From: Herbiconiux sp.
GTDB lineage: Bacteria; Actinomycetota; Actinomycetes; Actinomycetales; Microbacteriaceae
NCBI RefSeq assembly: GCF_023264855.1
Contig: NZ_JAHFUW010000004.1
Span: forward strand, 1-64,000
Length of the DNA: 64,000 nt
Direction of reading: 5' to 3'
The translations under genes and the position numbers were made by a program. A model generated the notes under the pieces. It was not told the origin of the DNA and searched no databases. It saw only the letters and a program-made list of their open reading frames with translations. This document shows, in pieces, positions 38,776 to 49,122 of this stretch (position 1 is its first letter; each line of letters opens with the position of its first letter).

Positions 38776-40316
38776 CGAACCAGCAGCACGAGATCGTGCG
38801 CCTGTCCGCCGCGGCCCTGGCCGAGAAGCTCACCGCCGGGGAGCTCTCCTCCGTCGAGGCCACGAAGGCCCACCTCGACCGCATCACCGCGGTCGACCCC
38901 GATGTGCACGCCTTCCTGCACACGGCCCCCGAGCTGAGCCTGGCCACTGCGGCCCGCATCGACGAGCGCCGCGCTGCGGGCGAGTCGCTGCATCCGCTGG
39001 CCGGCGTGCCGATCGCGATCAAAGACGTGATCGTCACCAACGACATGCCCACCACGAGCGGATCGAAGATCCTCGAGGGCTGGGTTCCGCCCTACGACGC
39101 GACCGTCATGACGAAGCTCCGCGCCGCCGGCCTGGTGCCGATCGGCAAGACCAACATGGACGAGTTCGCGATGGGCTCCTCCACCGAGCACTCCGCCTAC
39201 GGTCCCACCCACAACCCGTGGGACCTCGAGCGCATCCCGGGCGGCTCGGGGGGCGGATCGGCGGCGGCCGTCGCCGCGTTCGAAGCCCCTCTCGCGCTCG
39301 GCAGCGACACGGGCGGCTCGATCCGCCAGCCCGCGCACGTCACCGGCACCGTCGGCGTGAAGCCCACCTACGGCGGCGTGAGCCGCTACGGCGCGATCGC
39401 GCTGGCCTCCAGCCTCGACCAGATCGGCCCCGTGAGCCGCACCGTGCTCGACTCGGCGCTGCTGCACGACATCATCGGCGGGCACGACCCGCTCGACTCC
39501 ACCTCGCTCACCGACCAGTGGCCGAGCATGGCCGAGGCCGTGCGCCGCGCCGACGTGAAGGGTCTCAAGATCGGCGTCATCCGCGAGCTCGACGGCGAGG
39601 GCTTCCAGCCCGGCGTGCTCGAGCGCTTCCGCGAGGCGCTCGACATCCTGGCCGCTGCGGGCGCGGAGATCACCGAGGTGAACCTGCCGAGCCTGGAGTA
39701 CGCCATCTCGGCCTACTACCTGATCATGCCGGCCGAGGCCTCGTCCAACCTGGCCAAGTTCGACTCCGTGCGCTTCGGCCTGCGGGTCAACCCGCCCGGC
39801 GGCGGCACCGTCGAAGACGTGATGTCGGCCACGCGCGAGGCCGGCTTCGGCGCCGAGGCCAAGCGCCGCATCATCCTCGGCACCTACGCCCTCAGCGCCG
39901 GTTACTACGACGCCTATTACGGCAGCGCGCAGAAGGTGCGCACGCTCGTGCAGCGCGACTTCGCCGCCGCCTTCGCGGGCGTCGACGTGCTGGTCTCGCC
40001 GACCGCGCCCACCACCGCGTTCAAGCTCGGCCAGAACGACGGCGACCCGATGGCGATGTACCTCAACGACATCGCCACCATCCCGGCGAACCTCGCCGGA
40101 ATCCCCGGCATCTCGCTGCCCGTGGGCCTGGCTGCGGAGGACGGGCTGCCGGTCGGCATCCAGTTCCTCGCCCCCGCCCGCGAAGACGCCCGCCTCTACA
40201 CCGTCGGCGGCGCGCTTGAGCGCCTGCTCGAAGAGAAGTGGGGTCACACCCTGATCAGCCAGGCCCCGGATCTCGCCCCCGGCGAGATGACCGCCGCAGA
40301 AGAAGGAGCCGTCTGA
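38772..40316 (+). CDS. gatA: Asp-tRNA(Asn)/Glu-tRNA(Gln) amidotransferase subunit A
   Basis: A 514-residue glutaminase/amidase subunit supplying ammonia to GatB so that mischarged Glu-tRNA(Gln) is converted to Gln-tRNA(Gln). The amidase triad is clear: the Lys of [13 protein letters not shown], and the two serines in [12 protein letters not shown] and [13 protein letters not shown]. The start is GTG 38772 overlapping gatC. Its stop overlaps the ATG of gatB. Presence of the operon implies no glutaminyl-tRNA synthetase, as in most actinobacteria. Confidence 0.98.
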   Translation: MTNQQHEIVRLSAAALAEKLTAGELSSVEATKAHLDRITAVDPDVHAFLHTAPELSLATAARIDERRAAGESLHPLAGVPIAIKDVIVTNDMPTTSGSKILEGWVPPYDATVMTKLRAAGLVPIGKTNMDEFAMGSSTEHSAYGPTHNPWDLERIPGGSGGGSAAAVAAFEAPLALGSDTGGSIRQPAHVTGTVGVKPTYGGVSRYGAIALASSLDQIGPVSRTVLDSALLHDIIGGHDPLDSTSLTDQWPSMAEAVRRADVKGLKIGVIRELDGEGFQPGVLERFREALDILAAAGAEITEVNLPSLEYAISAYYLIMPAEASSNLAKFDSVRFGLRVNPPGGGTVEDVMSATREAGFGAEAKRRIILGTYALSAGYYDAYYGSAQKVRTLVQRDFAAAFAGVDVLVSPTAPTTAFKLGQNDGDPMAMYLNDIATIPANLAGIPGISLPVGLAAEDGLPVGIQFLAPAREDARLYTVGGALERLLEEKWGHTLISQAPDLAPGEMTAAEEGAV

Positions 40317-41833
40317 TGGCCAAGGCCGCACTGATGGACTACGACAAGGCCCTCGAGCTGTTCGAGCCGGTGCTCGGCTTCGAGGTGCACGTCGAGCTCT
40401 CCACGAAGACCAAGATGTTCTCGAGCGCCCCGAACTACTTCGGCGGCGAGCCCAACACGAACATCACGCCCACCTGCCTCGGCCTCCCCGGCTCGCTGCC
40501 GGTGGTGAACGGCCAGGCCGTGCGCTACTCGATCAGCCTGGGCCTCGCGCTCGGCTGCTCGATCGCCCCCTCGAGCCGCTTCGCGCGCAAGAACTACTTC
40601 TACCCCGACCTGGCGAAGAACTACCAGATCTCGCAGTTCGACGAGCCCATCGCCTTCGGCGGCTCGGTCGACGTCGAGCTGCCCGACGGCCGCATGTTCA
40701 CGGTGCCGATCGAGCGCGCGCACATGGAGGAGGATGCCGGCAAGCTCACCCACGTAGGTGGCGCGACCGGTCGCATCCAGGGTGCCGAGTACTCGCTCGT
40801 CGACTACAACCGCGCCGGCGTTCCGCTGGTCGAGATCGTCACCGACATCATCTACGGCGCCGAGAAGGATGCTCCGGAGCTGGCCAAGGCGTACGTCTCG
40901 ACCATCCGCGACATCGTCGTGTCGCTCGGCATCTCCGAGGCCCGGATGGAGCGCGGCAACCTGCGCTGCGACGCGAACATCTCGCTGCGCCCGCGCACCG
41001 TGCCCGGCGAGCCGCCGGCGCCGCTCGGCACCCGCACCGAGACCAAGAACGTGAATTCGCTGCGTTCGGTGGAGCGGGCCATCCGCTACGAGATCCAGCG
41101 CCAGGCGGCCATCCTGGCCGACGGTGGCACGATCACGCAGGAGACGCGGCACTGGCACGAAGACACCGGCACCACCTCTGCCGGTCGTCCGAAGTCGGAT
41201 GCCGACGACTACCGGTACTTCCCCGAGCCCGACCTGCTGCCGGTCGTGCCCTCGCTCGAGCTGATCGAAGAGCTGCGTGCCGCACTGCCCGAGCCGCCGG
41301 CCGCGCGCCGTCGCCGGCTGAAGGCCGAGTGGGGCTTCACCGACCTCGAGTTCCAAGACGTGCAGAACGCCGGACTGCTGGTCGAGGTCGCCTCGACGGT
41401 ATCGGCGGGAGCGTCGCCGCAGGCCGCCCGCAAGTGGTGGTCGGGCGAGATCTCGCGCATCGCGAACGCCCGCTCGGCCGAGCCCTCCGCCCTGGTGACG
41501 CCGACGGATGTCGCGGCTCTTGTGGCCCTCGTCGACAGCGGTGCGCTGAACGACCGCCTCGCCCGCCAGGTTCTCGAGGGCGTCATCGACGGCGAGGGCA
41601 CCCCGCAGGAGGTCGTCGACGCCCGTGGGCTCGCCGTGGTCTCCGACGACGGGGCGCTGATCGCCGCGATCGACGAAGCCCTCGCCGCCCAGCCCGACGT
41701 GCTCGCGAAGATCAAAGACGGCAAGGTGCAGGCCGCCGGCGCCGTCATCGGTGCGGTCATGAAGGCCATGAAGGGCCAGGCCGACGCCGCGCGCGTGCGC
41801 GAGCTCGTCCTGGAGCGCGCCGCCGCCTCCTGA
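40316..41833 (+). CDS. gatB: Asp-tRNA(Asn)/Glu-tRNA(Gln) amidotransferase subunit B
   Basis: A 505-residue tRNA-binding kinase/transamidase subunit. The catalytic cradle has [18 protein letters not shown], then [14 protein letters not shown]. Further motifs are [28 protein letters not shown] and [14 protein letters not shown]. The C-terminal YqeY-like tail domain begins near residue 400. ATG 40316 is joined to the gatA stop (TGATG). The upstream extension of the frame lies inside gatA and is rejected. Confidence 0.98.
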   Translation: MAKAALMDYDKALELFEPVLGFEVHVELSTKTKMFSSAPNYFGGEPNTNITPTCLGLPGSLPVVNGQAVRYSISLGLALGCSIAPSSRFARKNYFYPDLAKNYQISQFDEPIAFGGSVDVELPDGRMFTVPIERAHMEEDAGKLTHVGGATGRIQGAEYSLVDYNRAGVPLVEIVTDIIYGAEKDAPELAKAYVSTIRDIVVSLGISEARMERGNLRCDANISLRPRTVPGEPPAPLGTRTETKNVNSLRSVERAIRYEIQRQAAILADGGTITQETRHWHEDTGTTSAGRPKSDADDYRYFPEPDLLPVVPSLELIEELRAALPEPPAARRRRLKAEWGFTDLEFQDVQNAGLLVEVASTVSAGASPQAARKWWSGEISRIANARSAEPSALVTPTDVAALVALVDSGALNDRLARQVLEGVIDGEGTPQEVVDARGLAVVSDDGALIAAIDEALAAQPDVLAKIKDGKVQAAGAVIGAVMKAMKGQADAARVRELVLERAAAS

Positions 41834-41918
41834 CCCCGAGCCCCAGCGAGGCTCGTCGGCGCCTGAGGGGCCAAGGAGGCGCTCCGGGAGTGTCGGTGGT
41901 GGGCCGTAGCGTGAGGGC

Positions 41919-42455
41919 ATGGAAGTCGTTATCGCCCAGATCCTCGTCACCACCACGAGCGTCACCGCCGGTGCGCTGCTCGCGCTGCTGATCGACCGCG
42001 GCAAGAGCCGCCGCACCGAGAAGGCCGCCGAGATCAACGCGCTGCGGCTGCTCAGCCTCGAGGTGGCCTCACGGCGCGCGCTCGCGCCCGAGCAGCTGGC
42101 GGGGCCGGTGTCGCTCGACCGGGCCGACCCCGATTCCGACCTCAACCGGGTGCGGCGTTCGGTCGTGCTGCTGCGCAAAGACGTGCGCACCGCCCGGCAG
42201 TCGTTGCGGCCGCGCTCGGCCGCCTGGGGCACGCTCAACGCGATGGTCGCGGCCTGCAACGTCTTTCTCGAGGCCGTCGACGAGCATCCGTCGGCCCTGG
42301 TCACAGAGCTCGAGGCGCTCCGGATGCAGCTCGACACCCTGCAGCGCGAACTCTGCCTCAGCCACCCGCGCGATCTGGTGTATCTGCCGGCGGGTTCGGC
42401 CGCCTACGCGGCCAGGCGGTCGTCGCGCCCGGTGAGCGCGAGCAGCCGTGACTGA
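41919..42455 (+). CDS. Hypothetical protein with one N-terminal membrane helix
   Basis: A 178-residue protein I do not recognise. Residues 3-25 (VVIAQILVTTTSVTAGALLAL) form a membrane helix. The remainder is charged and mostly helical, with basic residues right after the helix (DRGKSRRTEKAAE), so the bulk is probably cytoplasmic. ATG 41919 follows GTGAGGG. The last 52 bases overlap the convergent gene at 42404, so the true C-terminus is well defined but tightly packed. No function is proposed. Confidence 0.6.
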   Translation: MEVVIAQILVTTTSVTAGALLALLIDRGKSRRTEKAAEINALRLLSLEVASRRALAPEQLAGPVSLDRADPDSDLNRVRRSVVLLRKDVRTARQSLRPRSAAWGTLNAMVAACNVFLEAVDEHPSALVTELEALRMQLDTLQRELCLSHPRDLVYLPAGSAAYAARRSSRPVSASSRD

Positions 42456-43021
42456 AGCGGGGCGTCGTAGGGCACCGGCACCGGAGACGCGAACAGGCCG
42501 CTGGCACGCAGAGTCGCCTCCTGCGGAGCGAACACGGTCCAGACCGCCTCGATCAGCTCCTCGTCGAGGCTCTCGTTGGTGTTCACGGCGCGCGCCAGAT
42601 CCCAGGTGTGGATGGTGACATCCGAGACCTGCTCCTTGAGGTAGTCGATCATGTCGACCGTGTCGTAGGAGAGCCGCACCCGATCGGCGGGGGAGGCGTC
42701 GTGCCAAGCAGTGGTGGCCGCCAGCGAGTAGAGGCGCCACTCCTGGCGGAGGTCGTCCTCCAGCGGGCGGAGGCGGCTGCGGGCGTGGCCGGTCTCCAGC
42801 CCCGAGAGCAGCCACGGAACCCACTGCTGCTCTTCGACCACGTGCGCCACGAGGTCGCGCACGCTCCACTCGGTGTCGGGAGTCGGGGCCTCCCAGTCGG
42901 TGATGGCCGCGAGGCGCACCTCGAACTCGCGGTGGGCCCGGCGCTGCAGGCGCAGCCACTGGGTGATCTCGGCCGAAACCTCGGCGCTGGTCGGTGTCGG
43001 GGCAGGGGTGGGCGTGGTCAT
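42404..43021 (-). CDS. DinB/maleylpyruvate-isomerase-like protein (TIGR03086 type)
   Basis: A 205-residue four-helix-bundle protein of the mycothiol-dependent/DinB-like superfamily. Typical sequence is WEAPTPDTEWSVRDLVAHVVEEQQWVP, where the histidine of LVAHV is a usual metal ligand, and VTIHTWDLARAV with a second histidine. Members act as mycothiol-dependent enzymes or have unknown roles; the substrate is unknown. ATG 43021 has AGGAG six bases upstream. Its 3' end overlaps the previous gene by 52 bases. Confidence 0.78.
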   Translation of the reverse strand: MTTPTPAPTPTSAEVSAEITQWLRLQRRAHREFEVRLAAITDWEAPTPDTEWSVRDLVAHVVEEQQWVPWLLSGLETGHARSRLRPLEDDLRQEWRLYSLAATTAWHDASPADRVRLSYDTVDMIDYLKEQVSDVTIHTWDLARAVNTNESLDEELIEAVWTVFAPQEATLRASGLFASPVPVPYDAPLQSRLLALTGRDDRLAA

Positions 43022-43154
43022 CGTTGCTCCTATCGGCCTTGCGGTCTCTGGTGTCAATGCGGCGACAGCGGGCCGCATTCCGAGGAACGCCTCCATGATG
43101 CACCCGATTCGCGCTCAGCGAACAGAGCCGGATGCCGCACGCTAGCGTTGACGG

Positions 43155-43655
43155 ATGCACACCGTCCGCCCGCTGACCCCCGCCGACCTGCCGCACCTGC
43201 TGGTGCTGAACACGGCCGCCGTGCCCGCCGTGAACGAGATCGACCTCGTCGAGATGACCGAGCTGGTGGCGCAGTCGCGGCTCGCCGTCGCCGTGGTCGA
43301 CGACGAGCATCCGGATGCCGTGCTCGGCTTCGTGCTGGCTCTCCCGCCGGGCCTGCAGTACGCCAGCGAGAACTACCGCTGGTTCAGCGCTCGTGGCGAG
43401 GCGTTTCTCTACGTCGACCGGATCGTGGTGGGCGACGGGCAGCGCGGGGCGGGGCTGGGTGCTCTGCTGTACGAGGCGGTGTTCGATGCGGCGGCCGCCG
43501 ACGGGGCATCCGAGGTCGACTGCGAGGTCAACGTCGAACCCCCGAACCCCGGATCGCTGCGCTTCCACGGCCGCCTGGGCTTCGCCGAGGTGGGCCGCCA
43601 GGCCACCAAGGGCGGCTCGGTCGTCGTGGCGCTGCTCGCCCGCCCACTCGGCTGA
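43155..43655 (+). CDS. GNAT-family N-acetyltransferase
   Basis: A 166-residue acetyltransferase. The acetyl-CoA-binding motif A is VDRIVVGDGQRGAGLGALLY (R/Q-x-x-G-x-G/A type), followed by the C-terminal CEVNVEPPNPGSLRFHGRLGF, typical of the fold. The target (small molecule or protein) is not evident. It is divergent from the TIGR03086-type gene (133 bases) and convergent with the MprF-like gene. A 15-bp tandem repeat begins 11 bases after its stop. Confidence 0.88.
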   Translation: MHTVRPLTPADLPHLLVLNTAAVPAVNEIDLVEMTELVAQSRLAVAVVDDEHPDAVLGFVLALPPGLQYASENYRWFSARGEAFLYVDRIVVGDGQRGAGLGALLYEAVFDAAAADGASEVDCEVNVEPPNPGSLRFHGRLGFAEVGRQATKGGSVVVALLARPLG

Positions 43656-43666
43656 CGATCGGCCCC

Positions 43667-43720
43667 GCGGCACCGCCACCAGCGGCACCGCCACCAGTGG
43701 CACCGCCACCCGCGGCACCG
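43667..43720. repeat. 15-bp tandem repeat, three units plus a partial
   Basis: Units at 43667, 43682 and 43697 (GCGGCACCGCCACCA and two near copies) are followed by a partial unit from 43712. They fill the 72-base convergent gap between the GNAT and MprF-like genes. Confidence 0.85.
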
Positions 43721-43727
43721 CAGAGCG

Positions 43728-46322
43728 TCAATCGCGCGAGGCGAGGGTGCGCAGCGCCTGCCGGGCAGAGAGTGTGGGCAGGTAGGCGCGGCCGAGCGCC
43801 AGGCCGATGGCCGGCAGCGTGAGCGGGTCGCGGTACACGAGGTAGAGCTGTGCGAACTCGGGCCGGAACTTCATCTTGAACCGCAGCAGCGAACGGAAGC
43901 CGTAGACCGGCTCCAGCGTGCGACTGAGGAACGGCAGGATGCCTGCGGCCGGCGCCGCGCCGGGGGCGGTGCCCGCGGAGGCCCCGGCATCCGCCACCGC
44001 GAGCGGCGCCCCCGACAGGCTCACGAACGCGACCCCCTCGTCGCGGGCCCGAAGGATCGTCTGCGCGATCAAGAACTCCATCAGCCCGTTCATGCTCGAC
44101 GGCCCACGGCGCATGAAGTCGAGCGTCCAGCCCACCACCACTCCGTCCGAGAAGGTCGGCAGCCAGCTGGTCACACCCTGCACCCGGTCGTCCGGCCCGA
44201 TCGCGACCATCAGCCGCACCTCGGGGTCCATCAGCTCGTCCACGCCGCCGAGCGTGAAGCCCATCTCGGGCAGATCCTTCTCGGCCACCCAGAGCTCCGA
44301 GATCTCCCGGATCTGCGCACTGTGGAACGCCCCCAGCTGCGCGTACGGCAACCACTCGGCCCGCACGCCCTCCTTCGCCGCCCGGTTGATCGAGGTGCGG
44401 ATGTCTTGCATCTTCTTGCCGTCGGTCGACCAGCCCCGGGCATCCACCACCGTCTCCTCGGCCACCTGCATCGATGCCCAGCCGCCCTCGGCCAGGTGCT
44501 CGCGCAGCGAGCGGGTGACCGAGTAGAACGCCGGCGTCCAGCCTCGATCGGCGCAGAACGTGCTGAACGCGAGCGCGGTCTCCGGATGCGACGCCGGCGG
44601 CCCGAGCGGATCCCCGGTCGTGATCGCCACCCCTCCGATCACGCGGTAGGCGACCGCGCCGCCGGAGGGCGCGAACCAGTAGTGGTTGCCCGGCCAGGTG
44701 GTCATCCACGAGAGGGTGCCGCCCGATCCGCTCACCAGGAGGTCCCGGATGCGCGCCTCGTCGCTCGAGGATCCGCGCGGCCGGCTGCGCATCCCGAGCA
44801 TGGCGACCACGATCAGCGCTCCCCAGAACACCGCTCCCACCCACTGCGAGGCGATCACGGCGACGGGGCCGGTGGGGAAGATGTCGGCGGGCTCGAACGA
44901 CACGAAGCCGACCGGCACGAAGCGCTCGGGCAGGTCGAGCAGCAGGTCGCCGACCGAGGCGACGGGGGAGAACTGGTCGCGCACCGCGACGACGATCGCG
45001 AGGTAGAGCAGCGAGATGCCGGCGAACAGGCCCACGGCGAGACCCGCGAATCGCGCCGTGGCCCGGGTTCCGTGCTCGGCCGGGAACAGCCGGATCGAGG
45101 CCACGAGCGCGGCCGCGATGGCCAGCGGCACGAGGGCCGAGACGATCTCGAACACCCGGTAGTCGTCGGCGGCGGCCGTCTGGAAGGTGCTGAACTCGCT
45201 CGAGGAGAGCAGCGGCAGAAAGCCGAAGTACACCGCGGCCAGCAGCGAGAGCGCGAGGTTGATGCCGACCGCGAACCACAGGGCCACCCGGCGCCCGCGC
45301 TGGATGCCCCAGGCCGACACCAGCAGGGCGACGAGCGGGAGCAGGGTGAGCGCCACGGCGCCGGGCCCGTCCAGGCGGGACAGCGCCAGTGCGTCGACGC
45401 AGTGCCGGGAGTAGTCGCCGGTCTGGCAGCGCGCCGCGATGGTGGCGTAGTCGCGCAGGGGATCGCGGAACAGCAGCCCGAGCGGGTTCAGCACGCCGTT
45501 CCCGCTCGGCGAGACGATCGTGACCAGCGGGCCGAGGGCGGTGACCGCCACGACCGCCGCCAGCAGCGTGCGGGCCTCCCGCCGGGTCGCGCGCGGGCGG
45601 CGCACGACGATCGGCGTGTGCGCCATCGCCATCCCGAGCAGCAGGCCCACGATGGCCGCGAACAGCCGGAACAGGTCGGAGGGCTGCCCCGAATACAGCA
45701 CGAACACCAGGATGACGGTGAAGCCCACGATCCGGATGCGGCGTTTCAGCAGCGGGCCGGCGAAGGCGCTCGCGGCCATCACCACGCCCGCCAGCGCGAT
45801 CACCGGATCGACGGTGCGGTGCACCCGGGTGATCTCGGCCGAGTACAGGTCGAGCACGAGACCGAGGGCCTGCGTGGTGAGGCCGAGCAGGATGCCCACC
45901 ACGGTCACCACCACGAAGGCGATCGCGGTGCGCAGGTGCCCCATTCGCCGCTCCGACCAGCCCATGCCGACGATCAGGGCGATCAGCACGACGGCGAGCA
46001 CGACCGGGTTCCAGACGAAGAACACCGAGGTGAGGGTGGAGATCCAGTCGTGGCGCACGAAGACGGCGTCGAAGCCGGTCGCGACGAAGTCGTCGACCCC
46101 GGTGCGGGCGCGGCCGGGACGCAGTAACAGCCGCACCAGGCTGGCCGCAAGCACCAGGGCCACCACCACCCAGGTGACGGGGATGGAGCGCGCGCGGGCC
46201 CGCATCCGCCTGGCCAGGGATGCGGGCGGTGCGGCTGCGGGCTGTGCGGGCGGTGCGGGTGCTACGGGTGCGGGATCCTGGGCAGGCCCCGCCGAACCGG
46301 ATGCGGCCGGTGCGGGCGTCAT
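43728..46322 (-). CDS. MprF-like membrane protein with DUF2156 (aminoacyl-lipid synthase) domain
   Basis: An 864-residue protein. A Pro/Ala-rich head is followed by about thirteen membrane segments (residues 50-520) and then a soluble C-terminal DUF2156 domain. That domain is a double GNAT fold used to transfer an amino acid from tRNA to a membrane lipid. Characteristic pieces are NHYWFAPSGGAVAYRVIGGVAIT-like sequence, GDPLGPP, FYSVTRSLREHLAE, and VYGFRSLLRFKMKFRPEF near the end. Such enzymes modify phosphatidylglycerol with Lys or Ala and change surface charge. The start ATG 46322 overlaps the TGA of the upstream esterase gene, so they are co-translated. Confidence 0.87.
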   Translation of the reverse strand: MTPAPAASGSAGPAQDPAPVAPAPPAQPAAAPPASLARRMRARARSIPVTWVVVALVLAASLVRLLLRPGRARTGVDDFVATGFDAVFVRHDWISTLTSVFFVWNPVVLAVVLIALIVGMGWSERRMGHLRTAIAFVVVTVVGILLGLTTQALGLVLDLYSAEITRVHRTVDPVIALAGVVMAASAFAGPLLKRRIRIVGFTVILVFVLYSGQPSDLFRLFAAIVGLLLGMAMAHTPIVVRRPRATRREARTLLAAVVAVTALGPLVTIVSPSGNGVLNPLGLLFRDPLRDYATIAARCQTGDYSRHCVDALALSRLDGPGAVALTLLPLVALLVSAWGIQRGRRVALWFAVGINLALSLLAAVYFGFLPLLSSSEFSTFQTAAADDYRVFEIVSALVPLAIAAALVASIRLFPAEHGTRATARFAGLAVGLFAGISLLYLAIVVAVRDQFSPVASVGDLLLDLPERFVPVGFVSFEPADIFPTGPVAVIASQWVGAVFWGALIVVAMLGMRSRPRGSSSDEARIRDLLVSGSGGTLSWMTTWPGNHYWFAPSGGAVAYRVIGGVAITTGDPLGPPASHPETALAFSTFCADRGWTPAFYSVTRSLREHLAEGGWASMQVAEETVVDARGWSTDGKKMQDIRTSINRAAKEGVRAEWLPYAQLGAFHSAQIREISELWVAEKDLPEMGFTLGGVDELMDPEVRLMVAIGPDDRVQGVTSWLPTFSDGVVVGWTLDFMRRGPSSMNGLMEFLIAQTILRARDEGVAFVSLSGAPLAVADAGASAGTAPGAAPAAGILPFLSRTLEPVYGFRSLLRFKMKFRPEFAQLYLVYRDPLTLPAIGLALGRAYLPTLSARQALRTLASRD

Positions 46323-47623
46323 CGGTTGAGGCCCCAATGATCCGCGATCAGGTCCAGTCCCTTCTCGAACACGTAGGACCAGGTGGTGGCGTCGTGCGCG
46401 CTGCCCTGCGCCTCGATGTAGGTGGCCGTCATGCCCGCCGCCTGTGCGTCGGCGTAGAGCGTCTTGATGCCGGGGAGGTAGGCGGTGTCTTCGCTGCCGA
46501 CACCGAACACCGCGAACATGTCGCTGTACGGCGCGTTCGCCGCCATGATCGAGGCGGGCTTGGCGGCCTCGTACTTCGCCGCATCGCCGCCGAAGCCCTG
46601 GGCGGTGGCGTTCTGCTCGTCGTGGATGCGCGGATACTCCTCGCCCGAGGCATCCAGGATCGCCGCGAACAGCTCAGGATGCGCCGCCCCCAGCTGGATC
46701 GAACAGGTGCCGCCCTGCGAGAGACCGCCGATGCCCCAGTAGTGCGGGCCGTCGAGCACCGGGAGGTTCGCCTTCATCCAGGCCGGCACGTCGACGGTGA
46801 GGTAGGTGGCCGAGTTGCCGAGCGGCGAGTCGACGCACATCGGATTGACATCGGGCGCACCCAGCTGGTCGGGCGAGACCACGATCGGGGCGAGGCCCTG
46901 GTGCGCGGCGGCGTAGGTGTCGAGGCTGGCCTGCAGCTTGGCGGTCTTCAGCGGATCGTCGGGGCTGCCGGGCTGGCCGGAGAGCATGATCAGCACCGGC
47001 AGCTTCGGCGGGTTCGCGGTGAGGGCGGCCGGCGGCAGGTAGACCACGGCGGGCCGGGCGTCGAATCCGGAGGTCGTGCCCGGGATCGTCACGCTGCTCA
47101 CGCTGCCGGTGGTGGGCATGCCGGCCGGGGCGGTCCAGGTGGCGATCGAGGCCGTCGCGGTGTTGAGCTTCGGCAGCTCGGCGGAGTAGGCACTGATCCC
47201 CAGCGCGCTGCGGATGGTGGTGTACTGCCCGAAGTCGATGTTGATGCTCATCGCCGCGGTCGCCACGAACAGCACCACGGCCAGCACGGAGGCGATCATC
47301 CGGCGCCAGGTTCCCCGCCAGAAAGAGGCGAGGGCCATCGCGCTGGCGCCGAATCCGACGACGATCCAGATGCGGGCCACCACCGTGAGCTCGGCTCCGA
47401 AGAGGTTGAGCTGGTCGGAGAGCAGCCAGGTGAGGAAGAGGCCGAGGGCGCCGCCCAGCACCGCGACGACGACGGCGACGCCGAACCAGGGCAGACGGCG
47501 CCAGCGCGGGCCGGGCACGACGAACAGCAGCAGGAGCGCGGTGACGGCGGCGGCCGCGTAGACGGCGACCACGAAGGGACCGGAGAGGATTCCGATGTCG
47601 AGGATGACATTCACGGGATTCAC
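46319..47623 (-). CDS. Membrane-anchored esterase (Esterase D/mycolyltransferase-like fold)
   Basis: A 434-residue protein with four N-terminal membrane helices (residues 10-130) and an outside alpha/beta-hydrolase domain of the putative-esterase family. The nucleophile elbow is GGLSQGGTCS, earlier is VLIMLSGQPGSPDD, and the histidine of QGSAHDATTW is the likely catalytic base. It forms an operon with the MprF-like gene, so it may hydrolyse or remodel the aminoacylated lipid made there; this is inference from context. The start is GTG 47623; an in-frame GTG at 47614 is possible. Confidence 0.82.
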   Translation of the reverse strand: MNPVNVILDIGILSGPFVVAVYAAAAVTALLLLFVVPGPRWRRLPWFGVAVVVAVLGGALGLFLTWLLSDQLNLFGAELTVVARIWIVVGFGASAMALASFWRGTWRRMIASVLAVVLFVATAAMSINIDFGQYTTIRSALGISAYSAELPKLNTATASIATWTAPAGMPTTGSVSSVTIPGTTSGFDARPAVVYLPPAALTANPPKLPVLIMLSGQPGSPDDPLKTAKLQASLDTYAAAHQGLAPIVVSPDQLGAPDVNPMCVDSPLGNSATYLTVDVPAWMKANLPVLDGPHYWGIGGLSQGGTCSIQLGAAHPELFAAILDASGEEYPRIHDEQNATAQGFGGDAAKYEAAKPASIMAANAPYSDMFAVFGVGSEDTAYLPGIKTLYADAQAAGMTATYIEAQGSAHDATTWSYVFEKGLDLIADHWGLNR

Positions 47624-47841
47624 GGGCGAGGGATCCTGTCGATTCGGTCGTGCACCGGGCGGCGGCCTGGCGTCGATCAGTATTTTCCCCTGGTCTGGGT
47701 GAAGTCTGGGAGGTTGGGGCGCTCGGGGCGGGGTGTGTCGGATGCGGGGACGCGCGCTCGTGGGGCGGCCTACCCGCCGCGCAGCCGGCGGTGTGGTCGC
47801 GGCGCGGTCACGGTGTCGGTGGTGGGACGTAGGCTCGAGGC

Positions 47842-49110
47842 ATGTCCACCGAGCCGCGCGCCCACGCGAGCGGGAGCAGCGGGCCGGCCGAGCCGAGTCC
47901 GCCCATCCTGCACGTCGACATGGACGCGTTCTTCGCGTCGGTCGAACTGCTCTCCCACCCCGAACTCGCGGGCAAGCCGGTGATCGTCGGTGGCCGCTCC
48001 GGGCGAGCCGTCGTCACCAGCGCGACCTACGAGGCACGGGCTTTCGGCGTGCACTCCGCCATGCCGGTCGGGGCGGCCCTGCGGCTGTGCCCGAAGGCCG
48101 TGGTGCTCGAGCCGCACATGCAGCTCTACCGCGACTACTCGCGGCAGGTGATGGCGATCTTCCGCTCCGTCACGCCGCACGTCGAACCCCTCAGCATCGA
48201 TGAGGCGTTCCTGGACGTCGCCGGCGCGCGCCGCCTGCTCGGGGAGTCCGACGAGATCGCCCGGCGCCTGCGCGCCCAGGTGTTCGCCGAGACGGGGCTG
48301 CCGTGCTCGGTGGGGGTGGCGCCCACCAAGTTCATGGCCAAGCTCGCCTCCGGGCGGGCCAAGCCCGACGGGATGCTCGTCATCCGGCCGTCGGAGGTGC
48401 TCGCGTATCTGCATCCGCTGCCCGTGCGCGCGCTCTGGGGTGTGGGCGGGAGCACCGCCGAGCGGCTCGAGCGGCTGGGGCTGCGCACCGTCGGCGACAT
48501 CGCCGAGACCCCGCTGGATGCGCTCATCCGGACGGTCGGTGCGGCCTCCGGCGAGAAACTGCACGAACTGGCGCTCGGCATCGACACCCGGCAGGTGCTG
48601 CCGCCCTCGCAGGAGAAGAGCGTGGGGCACGAGCGCACCTTCGACGTCGACGAGCGCTCGCCGGAGGTGCTGCGCCGCGAGCTGCTCGACCAGTCCAACC
48701 GGGTCGCCGTGCGCCTGCGCGCGGCCGGGCTGGTGGGCAAGACCGTGGCCCTGAAACTGCGCTTCGCCGACTTCACGACGATCTCGCGCTCACGCACACT
48801 GTCCGAGCCCACCGACCTCGGGCGTCGCATCTACGACGAGATCTCGGCGGTCTTTGACGCGGTCGGCACCCGCGGCGACGCGATCCGCCTGATCGGCGTG
48901 CGCGTCGAGCAGCTCTCCGAGGCCGGAGGAACAGTGCATCAGCCTTCCCTCTGGGCCGACGAGACCGTCCCGTCGGAGGGCTGGCACGACGCAGAGCGCA
49001 CCATCGACCGCGTGACGGCCCGTTTCGGCACCGACATCGTGCGTCCGGCGTCTTTGGTGAATGCGCCGCGCTCAGGCGAAACCGCCGAGCGGAACGGTAC
49101 CCGGCGCTAG
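47842..49110 (+). CDS. dinB: DNA polymerase IV (Y family)
   Basis: A 422-residue translesion polymerase. The palm motifs are ILHVDMDAFFASVELL (first metal-binding Asp) and EPLSIDEAFLDVAGARRLLG (second acidic pair). LPCSVGVAPTKFMAKLAS and the helix-hairpin-helix GVGGSTAERLERLGLRTVGD follow, then a C-terminal little-finger domain. No LexA-type box is obvious upstream in the GC-rich 218-base gap. A long perfect palindrome (49123-49210) lies directly after the stop. Confidence 0.94.
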   Translation: MSTEPRAHASGSSGPAEPSPPILHVDMDAFFASVELLSHPELAGKPVIVGGRSGRAVVTSATYEARAFGVHSAMPVGAALRLCPKAVVLEPHMQLYRDYSRQVMAIFRSVTPHVEPLSIDEAFLDVAGARRLLGESDEIARRLRAQVFAETGLPCSVGVAPTKFMAKLASGRAKPDGMLVIRPSEVLAYLHPLPVRALWGVGGSTAERLERLGLRTVGDIAETPLDALIRTVGAASGEKLHELALGIDTRQVLPPSQEKSVGHERTFDVDERSPEVLRRELLDQSNRVAVRLRAAGLVGKTVALKLRFADFTTISRSRTLSEPTDLGRRIYDEISAVFDAVGTRGDAIRLIGVRVEQLSEAGGTVHQPSLWADETVPSEGWHDAERTIDRVTARFGTDIVRPASLVNAPRSGETAERNGTRR

Positions 49111-49122
49111 CAACAGCGTGAC

